A DNA stretch of 64,000 nt, taken from assembly GCF_049671445.1 (NCBI RefSeq), contig NZ_JBATUX010000118.1, positions 186,001-250,000 on the forward strand, in the 5' to 3' direction. The stretch's first letter is position 1; each line of letters starts with the position of its first letter. Of the stretch, positions 17,079 to 25,702 are shown piece by piece. A program made the translations under genes and the position numbers. The notes below the pieces were generated by a model that was not told the DNA's origin, made no database searches, and was given only the letters and a program-made list of their open reading frames with translations. Source of the stretch: Paenisporosarcina sp049671445 (GTDB lineage Bacteria; Bacillota; Bacilli; Bacillales_A; Planococcaceae).

Positions 17079-17109
17079 TAAAAGCGGTCTCTCCGGAGAT
17101 CGCTTTTTT
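17079..17109 (+). terminator. Terminator after pdp
   Basis: AAGCGGTCTC / GAGATCGCTT stem with T-run. Confidence 0.75.
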
Positions 17110-17201
17110 GTGTGCAATAGATTTTTAGATGCTGCTCTTCCGGTCAGTATGGGTCACCTTGGCTAATTAGACGTCCTGCTATTCTCAAGAAGAAACTCTA
17201 T

Positions 17202-18653
17202 TTAACGCTCATATTTTATATCTAGAAATTCACAGACTGTTTTTACGTATTGCTCTTTTGGATAAGTATTATAAAGTGCACTGGATAATCGAATAGGATC
17301 TCCAAAAAAGTACCGTTCGTATTGAATTTGTCTTGTGCCAAATGAACTCATTGTTAAATCCCATGCTAATCGAAATACCTTTATTCGCTCTTCGGCCGTT
17401 TTGGTTGAGCCTTGAAGATATTGGCGAATATCTGAACCAATTAAAGAATTAATTGCTTTTTCAGTGGGCAAAGTCACCATACCGCTTGCACCGATTAATT
17501 GGATAATTTCACAATATCGTGGATATATTTTCGGAAAGATATTACTGGCAATTTGAAGAGGAGGCAGATGAGGACGCATCGTCCCAAATTCATCTAATTG
17601 GCAATCTTGCTCAGATTTCTCAAGAAGAGCCTTCATCGTTTCAAGTCCAATGATGAATTCTGATAGCTTTTCATGAATATGCTGATACTCGCCTACGTTG
17701 ATGGTCTCCACTATTAGTTGAGCAAGCCCTAACATGAATTCTGACTTAACAATTTGTCTAGTTACGGTTTGATGTAATGCAAAACAATGAAAGGAACTGT
17801 TTAAAAGGAAGTTTGCTGATGCTTCAACGTTTCCATAATAGAATACACGATTCCATGGGACTAAAACATGATCAAAGACAACAACAGAATCCATTTCTTC
17901 GAATTTCGAGCTAAGTGGATGATTAAAAGCAGAATCTCCACCAACAAAAGATTCCCTGCAGATAAATTTTAATCCTGGTGTATTGGAAGGAATCGAGAAA
18001 GCATAGGATTCATCCTCTTGCAAGAAGAGACTTGGTGTACTAAAGACTAGGACTTCATCAGTTAAGCCACCTTGAGTAGCCAGGAGACGTGCACCTTTTA
18101 TGACTAACCCTTGCTCGTTATGTTCAATCACTTTTGCTGAAATTGGTTCTTTAGAGGAGAAATAATTAAATAATGAACGGTTCACTTGGGGGGTTACAAA
18201 TGTGTGAGTGAATGTTAAATCTTTACTCATGGCTAATTCATAAATGGACTGGATGTTCTCGGGAAAACACTTTTCTTTTCCCATTAAAAATGGAGCAGAA
18301 GATGCGAAACCCATAATAACTGAGTTTAGATAATCTGGACTTCTCCCCATCATCCCCTTGGTCTGTCTTGCCCAATGCTCCATCATTGTTCTTCTCTTTA
18401 CTAAATCTTCTTTTGTTTTAGGTTGTAAATAGGAAATCCCTGTTGGTTCATTAGTATCAGGTGAAATAAATGTCAATTCATTTAAAAGATGGGGCTCCAG
18501 CTGCAGGTCATACAAAGATGCTTTTGTCTGGAGAATTCCCTTAAAAGCAGGGTGATCTGAAATCTTTCCAGTAATCCTTTCTCCATCAAACCATATTTCG
18601 GCTTTCAGTTGGTCTAAACGGTCAATTAATTCCTTCCCATTTATTGCTCCCAT
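17202..18653 (-). CDS. HpaB-family flavin monooxygenase (4-hydroxyphenylacetate 3-hydroxylase type)
   Basis: 483 residues, full length for the HpaB/PvcC/4-hydroxybutyryl-CoA dehydratase superfamily. Family blocks visible are MMEHWARQTKGMMGRSPDYLNS, the FVGGDSAFNHPLSSKFEEMD region, VVFDHVLVPWNRVFYYGNV, and QLIGASGMVTLP. Family enzymes add a hydroxyl ortho to a phenol using reduced FADH2 from a separate reductase. No reductase gene (HpaC) is adjacent, so substrate and partner are unclear. It sits alone between pdp and the spoIIA operon, where B. subtilis has dacF. GGGAGTGA precedes the ATG. Confidence 0.85.
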   Translation of the reverse strand: MGAINGKELIDRLDQLKAEIWFDGERITGKISDHPAFKGILQTKASLYDLQLEPHLLNELTFISPDTNEPTGISYLQPKTKEDLVKRRTMMEHWARQTKGMMGRSPDYLNSVIMGFASSAPFLMGKEKCFPENIQSIYELAMSKDLTFTHTFVTPQVNRSLFNYFSSKEPISAKVIEHNEQGLVIKGARLLATQGGLTDEVLVFSTPSLFLQEDESYAFSIPSNTPGLKFICRESFVGGDSAFNHPLSSKFEEMDSVVVFDHVLVPWNRVFYYGNVEASANFLLNSSFHCFALHQTVTRQIVKSEFMLGLAQLIVETINVGEYQHIHEKLSEFIIGLETMKALLEKSEQDCQLDEFGTMRPHLPPLQIASNIFPKIYPRYCEIIQLIGASGMVTLPTEKAINSLIGSDIRQYLQGSTKTAEERIKVFRLAWDLTMSSFGTRQIQYERYFFGDPIRLSSALYNTYPKEQYVKTVCEFLDIKYER

Positions 18654-19260
18654 TATTTCACTCCCATTGTTCAGTCTAAAATAAGATTACTTTTATTATA
18701 TTCATCAATTTGCAAAGGAGTTTTTTAATGTAATTTTTTGCTCTGTTTTGGAAAGGAAATAAGCAAATCGTTTTTTCTTTATCTAACGAGGTGCATTGCT
18801 ATTAGAAACTTCTTTGTATAAGAATGAAGATTATCAGCCAGTGTTTTCTCTAAAGAATGGTCTGAAATAAAGAAAGCAGAAAGAGACCGAAATATCATCT
18901 TCGGTCGAATATCTACATAAAAGAAGCAACAATTCTTTTGTAAACCAAATGAACTTAACTTTGAATTCAAGTTGCAAGGGAGCGACGGACGCATACCCGC
19001 CGCAGGATGATCTGAAAAAAGAAAGGAAGGCGAGTGACGAAGTCACAAGCCCTCCTCTTTATTCCCTAGATCAAGGTGCAGCAAGTATTCGTGCGAAGCG
19101 GACTGGAAACTTCTTCGTATCAGTATGGAAATTGTTCTACCGAAGAGACCTGGAAACCATTCCGCTCAAGTGACCAAGTCACAAAGTAACGATGGTGAAA
19201 TTCCAGTAACAATCTCCTAAAAAAACTTAAACCTTTTTTCATTTGATGTTTAAAGAGATG
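18654..19260. other. Intergenic stretch, no supported gene
   Basis: Between the HpaB-type gene and the spoIIA control region. About 18960-19190 is richer in G+C than the rest and has small palindromes (GTGACGAAGTCAC near 19035, GTGACCAAGTCAC near 19170). A 74-codon open frame at 18949-19173 has no ribosome site and its text looks like read-through of an intergenic repeat. No confident gene or dacF homologue could be read here. Confidence 0.4.
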
Positions 19261-19300
19261 AAAGATTTTCCATACTACTAATGAATAGGATGATGCAATT

Positions 19301-19344
19301 TTTGTCGATAAATAAGAGGTTTTCCCTTTATTTGTCAACGACAA
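19301..19344 (+). promoter_or_regulatory. Cluster of Spo0A-box-like sites upstream of spoIIAA
   Basis: TTTGTCGAT (19301-19309), TTTGTCAAC (19331-19339) and, inverted, CGACAA (19339-19344) resemble the 0A box TTGTCGAA. Spo0A activation of spoIIA is known in Bacillus. The sigma-H promoter itself was not located with confidence. Confidence 0.45.
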
Positions 19345-19394
19345 GGAATAATACTAACTCACCTCGAATAGTCACGGAAAGGAGGAGTTACTTT

Positions 19395-19751
19395 ATGAAG
19401 CATCAACTACTATTTGTCGAAGACGGCATAGCAATTATTCGTTTAAAAGGCGAACTAGATCACCATGCAACACAACTAATCCGTGACGAAATTTCACAAT
19501 CTCTATACAGAGGAACTCTTCGGGCCATCATCTGGAACTTGCAAGACTTACAGTTTATGGACAGTGCAGGTATTGGACTTATCTTAGGAAGAATGCGAGA
19601 TTTTGTTCCAACAAACGGACAAACAGTCATTTTACATCCTTCTGAAACGATGAAAAAAATCTTCCAATATTCCGGATTAGGTTCATATGTATGGCCAACA
19701 ACAGAAGAAGAAACAATCGCAGAGTTAGGGGGTATTTTAAATGGACAATGA
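19395..19751 (+). CDS. spoIIAA: Anti-sigma-F factor antagonist SpoIIAA
   Basis: 118 residues. STAS-domain switch protein: when unphosphorylated it frees sigma F from SpoIIAB in the forespore. The phosphorylation site is Ser57 in LQFMDSAGIGLILGR. It resembles B. subtilis SpoIIAA in length and in the GELDHH block. The open frame extends upstream through the Spo0A-box region, but AAAGGAGGAG lies just ahead of the ATG at 19395. It overlaps spoIIAB by 11 bases, so translation is coupled. Confidence 0.95.
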   Translation: MKHQLLFVEDGIAIIRLKGELDHHATQLIRDEISQSLYRGTLRAIIWNLQDLQFMDSAGIGLILGRMRDFVPTNGQTVILHPSETMKKIFQYSGLGSYVWPTTEEETIAELGGILNGQ

Positions 19752-20193
19752 AATGACGCTTTCGTTTATTGCCATAAGTGAAAATGAAGGTTTAGCACGT
19801 ATGGTCATGACGAGTTTTATTGCATCTCTAGACCCAACCATTGATGAATTAGCAGAATTCAAAACAATCGTTTCAGAAGCGGTGACGAATGCCATCATTC
19901 ATGGTTATGAAGAAGATGGAGAAGGTATTATCACGATTCGAGCAAAGCGGAGTGGACAATCCATAACGATGACTATCACCGATGAAGGAAGAGGTATACC
20001 TAACGTGGAACAAGCCATGGAACCTCTGTACACATCAAAGCCAGAAAGAGAACGTTCTGGAATGGGCTTTACCATTATGGAAAGTTTTTCAGATCATTTA
20101 TCGGTATGGTCAGAGCCTCAGAAAGGAACTGCGATTACCTTTACGAAAGAGTTTTTACCCATTCAATCCAACTTCGTTCTAGGTGAACGATGA
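19741..20193 (+). CDS. spoIIAB: Anti-sigma-F factor and kinase SpoIIAB
   Basis: 150 residues. Binds and inhibits sigma F, and phosphorylates SpoIIAA. The GHKL ATPase fold has the N box SEAVTNAIIHGYE, the G1 box DEGRGIPN, and the G2 block RSGMGFTIMESFSD. The ATG overlaps the spoIIAA end, with TTAGGGGG upstream. Its TGA overlaps the sigF ATG by four bases. Confidence 0.96.
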   Translation: MDNEMTLSFIAISENEGLARMVMTSFIASLDPTIDELAEFKTIVSEAVTNAIIHGYEEDGEGIITIRAKRSGQSITMTITDEGRGIPNVEQAMEPLYTSKPERERSGMGFTIMESFSDHLSVWSEPQKGTAITFTKEFLPIQSNFVLGER

Positions 20194-20972
20194 CGACGCC
20201 TATTGGACAACAGCCCGTGTTGTTGACACAAGAAAAAATGCGCGAACTAATCTTTTTGTCTCAAGAAGGAGACAAAGTAGCCCGACAAACAATGGTGGAA
20301 GGAAACACCCGTTTAGTCTGGTCGATTGTTCAACGATTCGCTTCACGGGGAGCGGATCTAGAAGACTTATTTCAAATCGGTTGTATTGGATTGATGAAAT
20401 CAGTAGACAAATTTGATTTGTCATATGAAGTTAAGTTCTCGACCTATGCAGTACCGATGATTATCGGGGAAATTCAACGATTCCTACGAGACGATGGCAT
20501 GGTAAAAGTGAGTCGTTCGATTAGAGAATTGAGTTTTAAAATCCGTCATGCAACCGATGAATTTATCCGTATCCATGAACGACAACCATCGTTAACGGAT
20601 CTCGCAAAAACGTTAGATGTCACGATGGACGAACTTGTGTTAGCATCTGATGCTTTACGAGATCCCGCCTCACTCCATGAGCAACTTTTTGAAAGTGAAG
20701 GCGATGCATTGACATTAATGGATCAGTTGCGAGACGAACGATCAGAGCGGTCATTTGATCACATTCCACTACGCGATATATTATCAAAACTTGGAAAACG
20801 AGAACAAACGATTATTTATCTTCGCTATTATCTAGATTGCACCCAAAGTGATATAGCTGAAAGATTGGGCATTTCTCAAGTACAAGTATCAAGGTTAGAG
20901 AAAAAAATACTGAAGCAACTGAAAAGTTGGATGTTGCCTAAGCAAGCAACATTAAAGGATGGATCTCAATAA
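20190..20972 (+). CDS. sigF: Forespore sigma factor F
   Basis: 260 residues. First compartment-specific sigma factor of sporulation. Region 2 shows DLFQIGCIGLMKSVDKFDLSYEVKFSTYAVPMIIGEI, region 3 SVSRSIRE-type text (here KVSRSIRELSF), and region 4 SDIAERLGISQVQVSRLEKKIL. Cotranscribed with spoIIAA and spoIIAB through overlapping start/stop codons. The next gene, spoVAF, follows at once. Confidence 0.96.
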   Translation: MTTPIGQQPVLLTQEKMRELIFLSQEGDKVARQTMVEGNTRLVWSIVQRFASRGADLEDLFQIGCIGLMKSVDKFDLSYEVKFSTYAVPMIIGEIQRFLRDDGMVKVSRSIRELSFKIRHATDEFIRIHERQPSLTDLAKTLDVTMDELVLASDALRDPASLHEQLFESEGDALTLMDQLRDERSERSFDHIPLRDILSKLGKREQTIIYLRYYLDCTQSDIAERLGISQVQVSRLEKKILKQLKSWMLPKQATLKDGSQ

Positions 20973-21049
20973 ATCAGTCACTTTTCAACAACATACTAGA
21001 TGCTGAATCCTTTGTTTATTCGAAGTTTGGAAAAGGAGAAAGTTTTGAT

Positions 21050-22423
21050 GTGGGCGTCAAGAATGCACACGTCTGGTCGATTCCAGCTTTATTTGTTTAT
21101 ATGAACGGGTTAATTGATTCGACAACACTTACTCAAATCTTAACCTTAACTCAAAGTACGCAATCTCAAATGAAACGCAAAACCGAAATTGATGAAATTG
21201 AAGCAATGAATAGTTATTTTCCCTATCACTCGGTTACAGTTTATGATTCAAAAGATGCCTGGCTGTCAGCAATTTTAAGCGGTCAGCTAGGCATTGTTAC
21301 TTCAGGAGGATTTGTTTTCACCATTGATGTTCGTTCCTACCCAGGGAGACAACCTGAAGAGCCTGACAATGAGAAGGTAATTCGTGGATCTCGAGATGGA
21401 TTTACTGAAAATATCCTTCAAAATACAGCATTGGTTCGTAGAAGAATTCGCGATGTTTCACTTCGATTTGAATTAACTCAACTATCTACCCGTGGAAAAA
21501 CAGATACAGTGGTCGCTTATATAAAAGGTTTAGCTAATGAAGAACATATCGATTATATTCGCACACGAATGAAAAAAATCCATCATGATGGATTAACGAT
21601 GACTGATAAGTCGCTCGAAGAGTGGTTATTCAAACAAAAATTTCATCCGGTTCCTTTTGTGCGTTATACCGAACGTGCTGATACATGTGCGGCTCACTTG
21701 TTAGAAGGTCATATTGCTATTATTGTGGATACATCTCCATCGGTTATCCTGGTGCCCACAACAATCTTTCATCATTTACAACATGCGGAAGAGTATCGTC
21801 AAGCGCCATTGATTGGAACGATTGTTCGATTCTTGCGCTTGTCGGGATTTTTCTTAAGTTTAGTACTATTGCCTTTCTGGTATTTACTTGTCAAAGAGGC
21901 AGGGCATGTACCTGATTTTATGTCCTTCATTGGGCCAGAAAAAACTGGAGACGTACCTATTTTCCTTCAAATCGTCATAGCAGATCTCGGTCTTGAATTT
22001 TTAAGGCTAGCTGCCATTCATACCCCCACACCTCTTTCTACTGCAATGGGGCTCGTCGCAGCTATTATTATTGGTCAAATTGCAATCGATGTCGGGTTAT
22101 TTATTCCAGAAGTCGTGTTGTACACAGCCGTTTCTGCGATACTAACATTTGCCTTACCTTCTTATGAATTAAGTGTTGCGGCTAAAATTTTCCGCAATAT
22201 GCTTTTGTTTGCCACAGTAGGTTTTGGTACCAATGGCTTTTTCATCGGATTGTTATTGTTATTTATGTATTTAGTTTCAATCAAACCTATGGGCGTGCCG
22301 TATTTATGGCCACTTGTACCGTTTTTCCCAAAAGCTTTGGCACGCATTCTAGTTCGCTTTCCATCATCCAATGGAGCACTTAGACCGTTCATTGTTCATT
22401 CACCTCAACGTAAACGTTCGTAA
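21050..22423 (+). CDS. spoVAF: SpoVAF / GerA-family membrane protein
   Basis: 457 residues from the first canonical start (GTG 21050). SpoVAF is related to GerAA-type germinant-receptor subunits and acts in the inner spore membrane. Soluble N-terminal part, then about five membrane segments after residue 265, with PVPFVRYTERADTCAAHLLEGH as the family block. The frame is open upstream to 20942 and encodes a family-like N-terminus (SKFGKGESFDVGVKN), so the true protein probably starts within sigF's 3' end at a non-standard codon (ATA 20969 after AAAGGATGG, or ATT 20951, giving about 484-490 residues). spoVAA-AE, which follow sigF in B. subtilis, are absent here. Confidence 0.85.
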   Translation: MGVKNAHVWSIPALFVYMNGLIDSTTLTQILTLTQSTQSQMKRKTEIDEIEAMNSYFPYHSVTVYDSKDAWLSAILSGQLGIVTSGGFVFTIDVRSYPGRQPEEPDNEKVIRGSRDGFTENILQNTALVRRRIRDVSLRFELTQLSTRGKTDTVVAYIKGLANEEHIDYIRTRMKKIHHDGLTMTDKSLEEWLFKQKFHPVPFVRYTERADTCAAHLLEGHIAIIVDTSPSVILVPTTIFHHLQHAEEYRQAPLIGTIVRFLRLSGFFLSLVLLPFWYLLVKEAGHVPDFMSFIGPEKTGDVPIFLQIVIADLGLEFLRLAAIHTPTPLSTAMGLVAAIIIGQIAIDVGLFIPEVVLYTAVSAILTFALPSYELSVAAKIFRNMLLFATVGFGTNGFFIGLLLLFMYLVSIKPMGVPYLWPLVPFFPKALARILVRFPSSNGALRPFIVHSPQRKRS

Positions 22424-22494
22424 TCCTTCCATTGCATCGTTGTCTTTTCCTATGGTAAAGTTCTTATATTGAAACACCATTGGGAGAGATGATG

Positions 22495-23820
22495 ATGCAT
22501 TTATATGGAACACAGTCGATTGATGAAAATGGTCAATTAACGATTGGTGGAACTTCAGCAGTGACATTAGCAAACACGTATGGAACACCTTTATATGTTT
22601 ACGATACGGCTTTAATAAAAGAGCGTGCAAGAGCTTTCATGCAAACTTTTGAAAACGCGGGTGTTAAAGCTCAAGTAGCTTATGCAAGCAAAGCTTTTTC
22701 CAGTATTGCCATGTATCAACTTGCTGCAAAAGAAGGTCTTTCTTTAGATGTAGTGTCAGGAGGAGAATTATTTACAGCGATCCGGGCAGATTTTCCTGTT
22801 GAACGTATTCACTTTCACGGCAACAATAAAAGTGATGAGGAATTACTGTTCGCACTAGATTCAGGGATTGGGTGTATTGTTGTCGATAATTTTTACGAAA
22901 TTGAACAATTAAAAAGATTGACAAAGTTGAAAAAAATGAATATTAATATACTATTACGTGTTACTCCTGGAATTGAAGCTCACACGCATGATTATATTAC
23001 GACAGGGCAAGCCGATTCAAAATTCGGTTTTGACTTAAATAATGGACAAGCGGATCAAGCGTTCGAGTTAGTTAAAGAAGATTCATTTATACATCTGTTA
23101 GGAATGCATTGTCATATTGGTTCGCAAATATTTGATACTGTTGCATTCTCCTTAGCTGCAAGAAAATTAATTGCTAAAATGATTACTTGGAAAACACAAT
23201 TCGACTTTATATGTCCTGTGTTAAATCTTGGTGGTGGATTTGGTATTCGCTACACAGAAGAAGACAATCCACTTGATCCTGCAGTGTATGTAGAAGACAT
23301 GATGAAGACGATTCAATCTGAAATTGTACAACACAACTATCCAATGCCTGAAATTTGGATTGAACCTGGTCGTTCGCTAGTAGGTGATGCGGGGACAACC
23401 TTGTACACAATTGGTTCTCAAAAAGAAGTTCCAGGTGTTCGTAATTACTTAGCAGTTGATGGAGGAATGTCAGACAATATTCGTCCAGCATTATACCAAG
23501 CAAAATATGATGCTGCAGTTGCAAATAAAATGACAGCGAATTCTACTTCGCCTTATACGGTTGCCGGTAAGTGTTGTGAATCTGGTGATAAGTTGATTGA
23601 AAACATTACTTTACCAGCAGTTGAAGCTGGAGACACGTTAGCTGTATTTTGCACAGGTGCTTATGGTTATTCGATGGCGAGCAACTATAACCGACTGCCA
23701 AGGCCAGCTGTTGTTTTCGCTGAAAAGGGAAAACACCGTATGATCATCAAACGAGAAACATATGAAGATATTGTGAGATTAGATTGTTCTTTAGAAGAAG
23801 AGTTTGGTGAAACCAGATGA
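22495..23820 (+). CDS. lysA: Diaminopimelate decarboxylase
   Basis: 441 residues. Last step of lysine synthesis: meso-diaminopimelate to lysine plus CO2, with pyridoxal phosphate. The PLP lysine is in VAYASKAFSS. HFHGNNKSDEEL, LGGGFGIRY, IEPGRSLVGDAGTT and GKCCESGD are family blocks. Three ATGs stand in a row (22489, 22492, 22495); MHLYG at 22495 fits GGGAGAG spacing and the B. subtilis N-terminus. No lysine riboswitch fits in the 70-bp gap upstream. Follows spoVAF as in B. subtilis. Confidence 0.96.
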   Translation: MHLYGTQSIDENGQLTIGGTSAVTLANTYGTPLYVYDTALIKERARAFMQTFENAGVKAQVAYASKAFSSIAMYQLAAKEGLSLDVVSGGELFTAIRADFPVERIHFHGNNKSDEELLFALDSGIGCIVVDNFYEIEQLKRLTKLKKMNINILLRVTPGIEAHTHDYITTGQADSKFGFDLNNGQADQAFELVKEDSFIHLLGMHCHIGSQIFDTVAFSLAARKLIAKMITWKTQFDFICPVLNLGGGFGIRYTEEDNPLDPAVYVEDMMKTIQSEIVQHNYPMPEIWIEPGRSLVGDAGTTLYTIGSQKEVPGVRNYLAVDGGMSDNIRPALYQAKYDAAVANKMTANSTSPYTVAGKCCESGDKLIENITLPAVEAGDTLAVFCTGAYGYSMASNYNRLPRPAVVFAEKGKHRMIIKRETYEDIVRLDCSLEEEFGETR

Positions 23821-23912
23821 AAAGTAACAATATAAAGCTATTCCTATTCATCCTAGTCATGGGTGTTTTCTGGGGAATCATGTATTGGAAATTTTTCGCG
23901 CCAAACCTATAA
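23817..23912 (+). CDS. 31-residue single-span membrane protein, unrecognised
   Basis: Starts with the ATGA overlap at the end of lysA. The product MKSNNIKLFLFILVMGVFWG and onward has one hydrophobic helix (about residues 8-24), a Trp/Tyr-rich border and a short FAPNL tail. Position and composition suggest a real small membrane protein translated by coupling to lysA. No family recognised and no independent ribosome site is visible, so it could be chance. Confidence 0.5.
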   Translation: MKSNNIKLFLFILVMGVFWGIMYWKFFAPNL

Positions 23913-24006
23913 ATTGTTAAAAAATGGGTTTTAAGTTGAAGTTTTTTAACTTATGAGGTAGGATAGTCATTGGTGCTGAAGCGGAAACAAAAATGAGGGA
24001 TTTATT

Positions 24007-24372
24007 ATGTTAGTTCGATTCAAAAAAAATTGCGAGAAAATTGCGATGGGTTTACTGTCGTTTATGCCACAAGAAAAAAACTTAAAAAAATTACAAGAAA
24101 CAATTCATACCTATGAAAACAATCCTAACTGGCATTTGTTTATGTGGAAAAAAGATGAGGATTTCGTGGGTTTGATAGGGATCGAAACTTCAGATGACGT
24201 GTGCTTAGTTCAACATATTTCCGTTACTCCTTCTTATAGGGGAGAAGGAATTGGAAAAGAAATGGTATCTAAAGTACAACAATTTCTTCCGTGTACCGAA
24301 ATCTATGCAGCAGAATCAACAAAGCCATTTATAGATAAGTGCCTAACAGAGAAAGAAGGAACAGACGCTTAA
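24007..24372 (+). CDS. ribT: GNAT acetyltransferase RibT
   Basis: 121 residues. The start MLVRFKKNCEKIAMGLLSFM and the acetyl-CoA site VTPSYRGEGIGKEMVSK are close to RibT, the last gene of the B. subtilis riboflavin operon. Its substrate is not established. Here ribDEAH do not precede it; ribT sits between lysA and ypuF, so the riboflavin genes must lie elsewhere or be missing. The 3' end overlaps that of the convergent ypuF by four bases, inside a terminator hairpin. Confidence 0.85.
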   Translation: MLVRFKKNCEKIAMGLLSFMPQEKNLKKLQETIHTYENNPNWHLFMWKKDEDFVGLIGIETSDDVCLVQHISVTPSYRGEGIGKEMVSKVQQFLPCTEIYAAESTKPFIDKCLTEKEGTDA

Positions 24373-24391
24373 TGTCTGTTCCTTCTTTTTT
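24355..24391. terminator. Terminator overlapping the ribT and ypuF 3' ends
   Basis: GAAGGAACAGAC (24355-24366) pairs with GTCTGTTCCTTC (24374-24385), then T-run. It is built from the last codons of both convergent genes. Confidence 0.8.
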
Positions 24392-24866
24392 CTTCACGTG
24401 CTTTAAGTATTTCTGAGCGATCACGAAGCATATGCTTGTGTATGAGATGATCTCCCGTTAGAGGAACTAATGCTGGTTGAGTGTCGATAACGTCTTTTAG
24501 TCTTTGAGAAATAATCTGTATTTTAAATGCTTCAAATGATTTTTCCTGATTAGCAAAATCAAGCGCATGTTGGATGTTTTTCATCACTTCTTGAAGATGA
24601 ACTCCTTCAAAAAAAACACTCTTTTCATTCATTCGAATTCTGTCAATTGATTTAGAAAGAGATCTTTTTGCGCCACTGAAATTACCTCTTCGCCAGTGAT
24701 ACATTCCAGTCGCTAGCAATATCCAGGCTGTTAGTGGATGTGTTTTATCTTTTGGTGCAATTTCTTTCCAATATTCTTCTAATACTTCATGACATTCAAA
24801 ATAATCTTCATGCTCATTAAAATATGTCATAAACTGCGTGAAAAGTGGGTGAAACAACGGATGCAT
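24369..24866 (-). CDS. ypuF: DUF309 protein YpuF
   Basis: 165 residues. The DUF309 pattern is visible: YFNEHEDYFECHEVLEEYWKE with His/Glu residues that could bind metal, then HWRRGNFSGAKRSLSKSID. All-helical, no signal peptide. Position before scpA as in B. subtilis but here transcribed away from it. Function unknown. Confidence 0.85.
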   Translation of the reverse strand: MHPLFHPLFTQFMTYFNEHEDYFECHEVLEEYWKEIAPKDKTHPLTAWILLATGMYHWRRGNFSGAKRSLSKSIDRIRMNEKSVFFEGVHLQEVMKNIQHALDFANQEKSFEAFKIQIISQRLKDVIDTQPALVPLTGDHLIHKHMLRDRSEILKAREEKRRNRH

Positions 24867-24922
24867 TCTGCTCTCACTTCCTCTATACTAAAATTTGAAT
24901 CTATTTGATCGGGTGATCTAAC

Positions 24923-25702
24923 ATGTCTTATGAAGTAAAACTGGACGCTTTTGAAGGTCCTCTCGATTTATTATTGCACTTAATTCATCGTTTGGAAATT
25001 GATATATATGATATTCCAATGGCTGACTTGACCTTACAGTACATGGAACACATTCGTGCAATGCAAGTTTTAGAGCTAAATGAAGCAAGTGAATATTTAG
25101 TAATGGCGGCTTCTTTACTAGCTATTAAAAGTAAAATGCTTCTCCCTATACACGAAGGGGAGTTTGATGAAGATGATTTGTCAGTTGATATGAATGACCC
25201 TCGTGACGAATTAGTTAGTCGACTCATAGAGTATCGAAAGTATAAAGAGGCGGCAGAAGTATTACAACAACTTGAAGAACAACGTGCTCAAGTATTTACT
25301 AGAGCTCCAAGTGATTTAACCGACTATCAGACAACTAAGCAACTGTCGGCATTTGATGAACAATTAAATGTTTATGATATGTTAGGTGCTTTTCAAAAAA
25401 TGATGAGAAGAAAACAACTGAAAGCTCCGTTATCCACTCGAATTGCTCGACAAGAACTATCAGTAAAAGACCAAATGAAAAGTGTCTTTCACACATTGAG
25501 ATCAAGAGGAGGTAGTTGTTCTTTTTCAGAATTATTTCCTTCTGAAGATAAACCAACATTAGTTGTTACTTTCTTATCGTTACTTGAACTAATGAAAAGA
25601 CAAATGGTATTTGTCGAACAACAACATAATTTTGATGATTTAACAGTTAAACTATTAAATGATCGATGGGAGGAAGAGTTATTTGAGCCTATTGATGAGT
25701 AA
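24923..25702 (+). CDS. scpA: Segregation and condensation protein A
   Basis: 259 residues. Kleisin subunit that bridges the two SMC heads of the condensin complex. The N-terminal SMC-neck-binding block YEVKLDAFEGPLDLLLHLI is plain, followed by EYLVMAASLLAIKSKMLLP and a C-terminal winged helix. The gene overlaps scpB by 20 bases. Confidence 0.95.
   Translation: MSYEVKLDAFEGPLDLLLHLIHRLEIDIYDIPMADLTLQYMEHIRAMQVLELNEASEYLVMAASLLAIKSKMLLPIHEGEFDEDDLSVDMNDPRDELVSRLIEYRKYKEAAEVLQQLEEQRAQVFTRAPSDLTDYQTTKQLSAFDEQLNVYDMLGAFQKMMRRKQLKAPLSTRIARQELSVKDQMKSVFHTLRSRGGSCSFSELFPSEDKPTLVVTFLSLLELMKRQMVFVEQQHNFDDLTVKLLNDRWEEELFEPIDE

Noticed and set aside
18949..19173. 74-codon ORF ahead of the spoIIA operon
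   Set aside because: No ribosome site, odd composition, palindromic DNA; looks like translated intergenic repeat.
19261..19300. Sigma-H promoter of spoIIA
   Set aside because: A GAAT at 19283-19286 is suggestive but no convincing -35 at the right distance was found.
22424..22494. Lysine riboswitch before lysA
   Set aside because: The gap is about 70 bp and lacks the L-box sequence.
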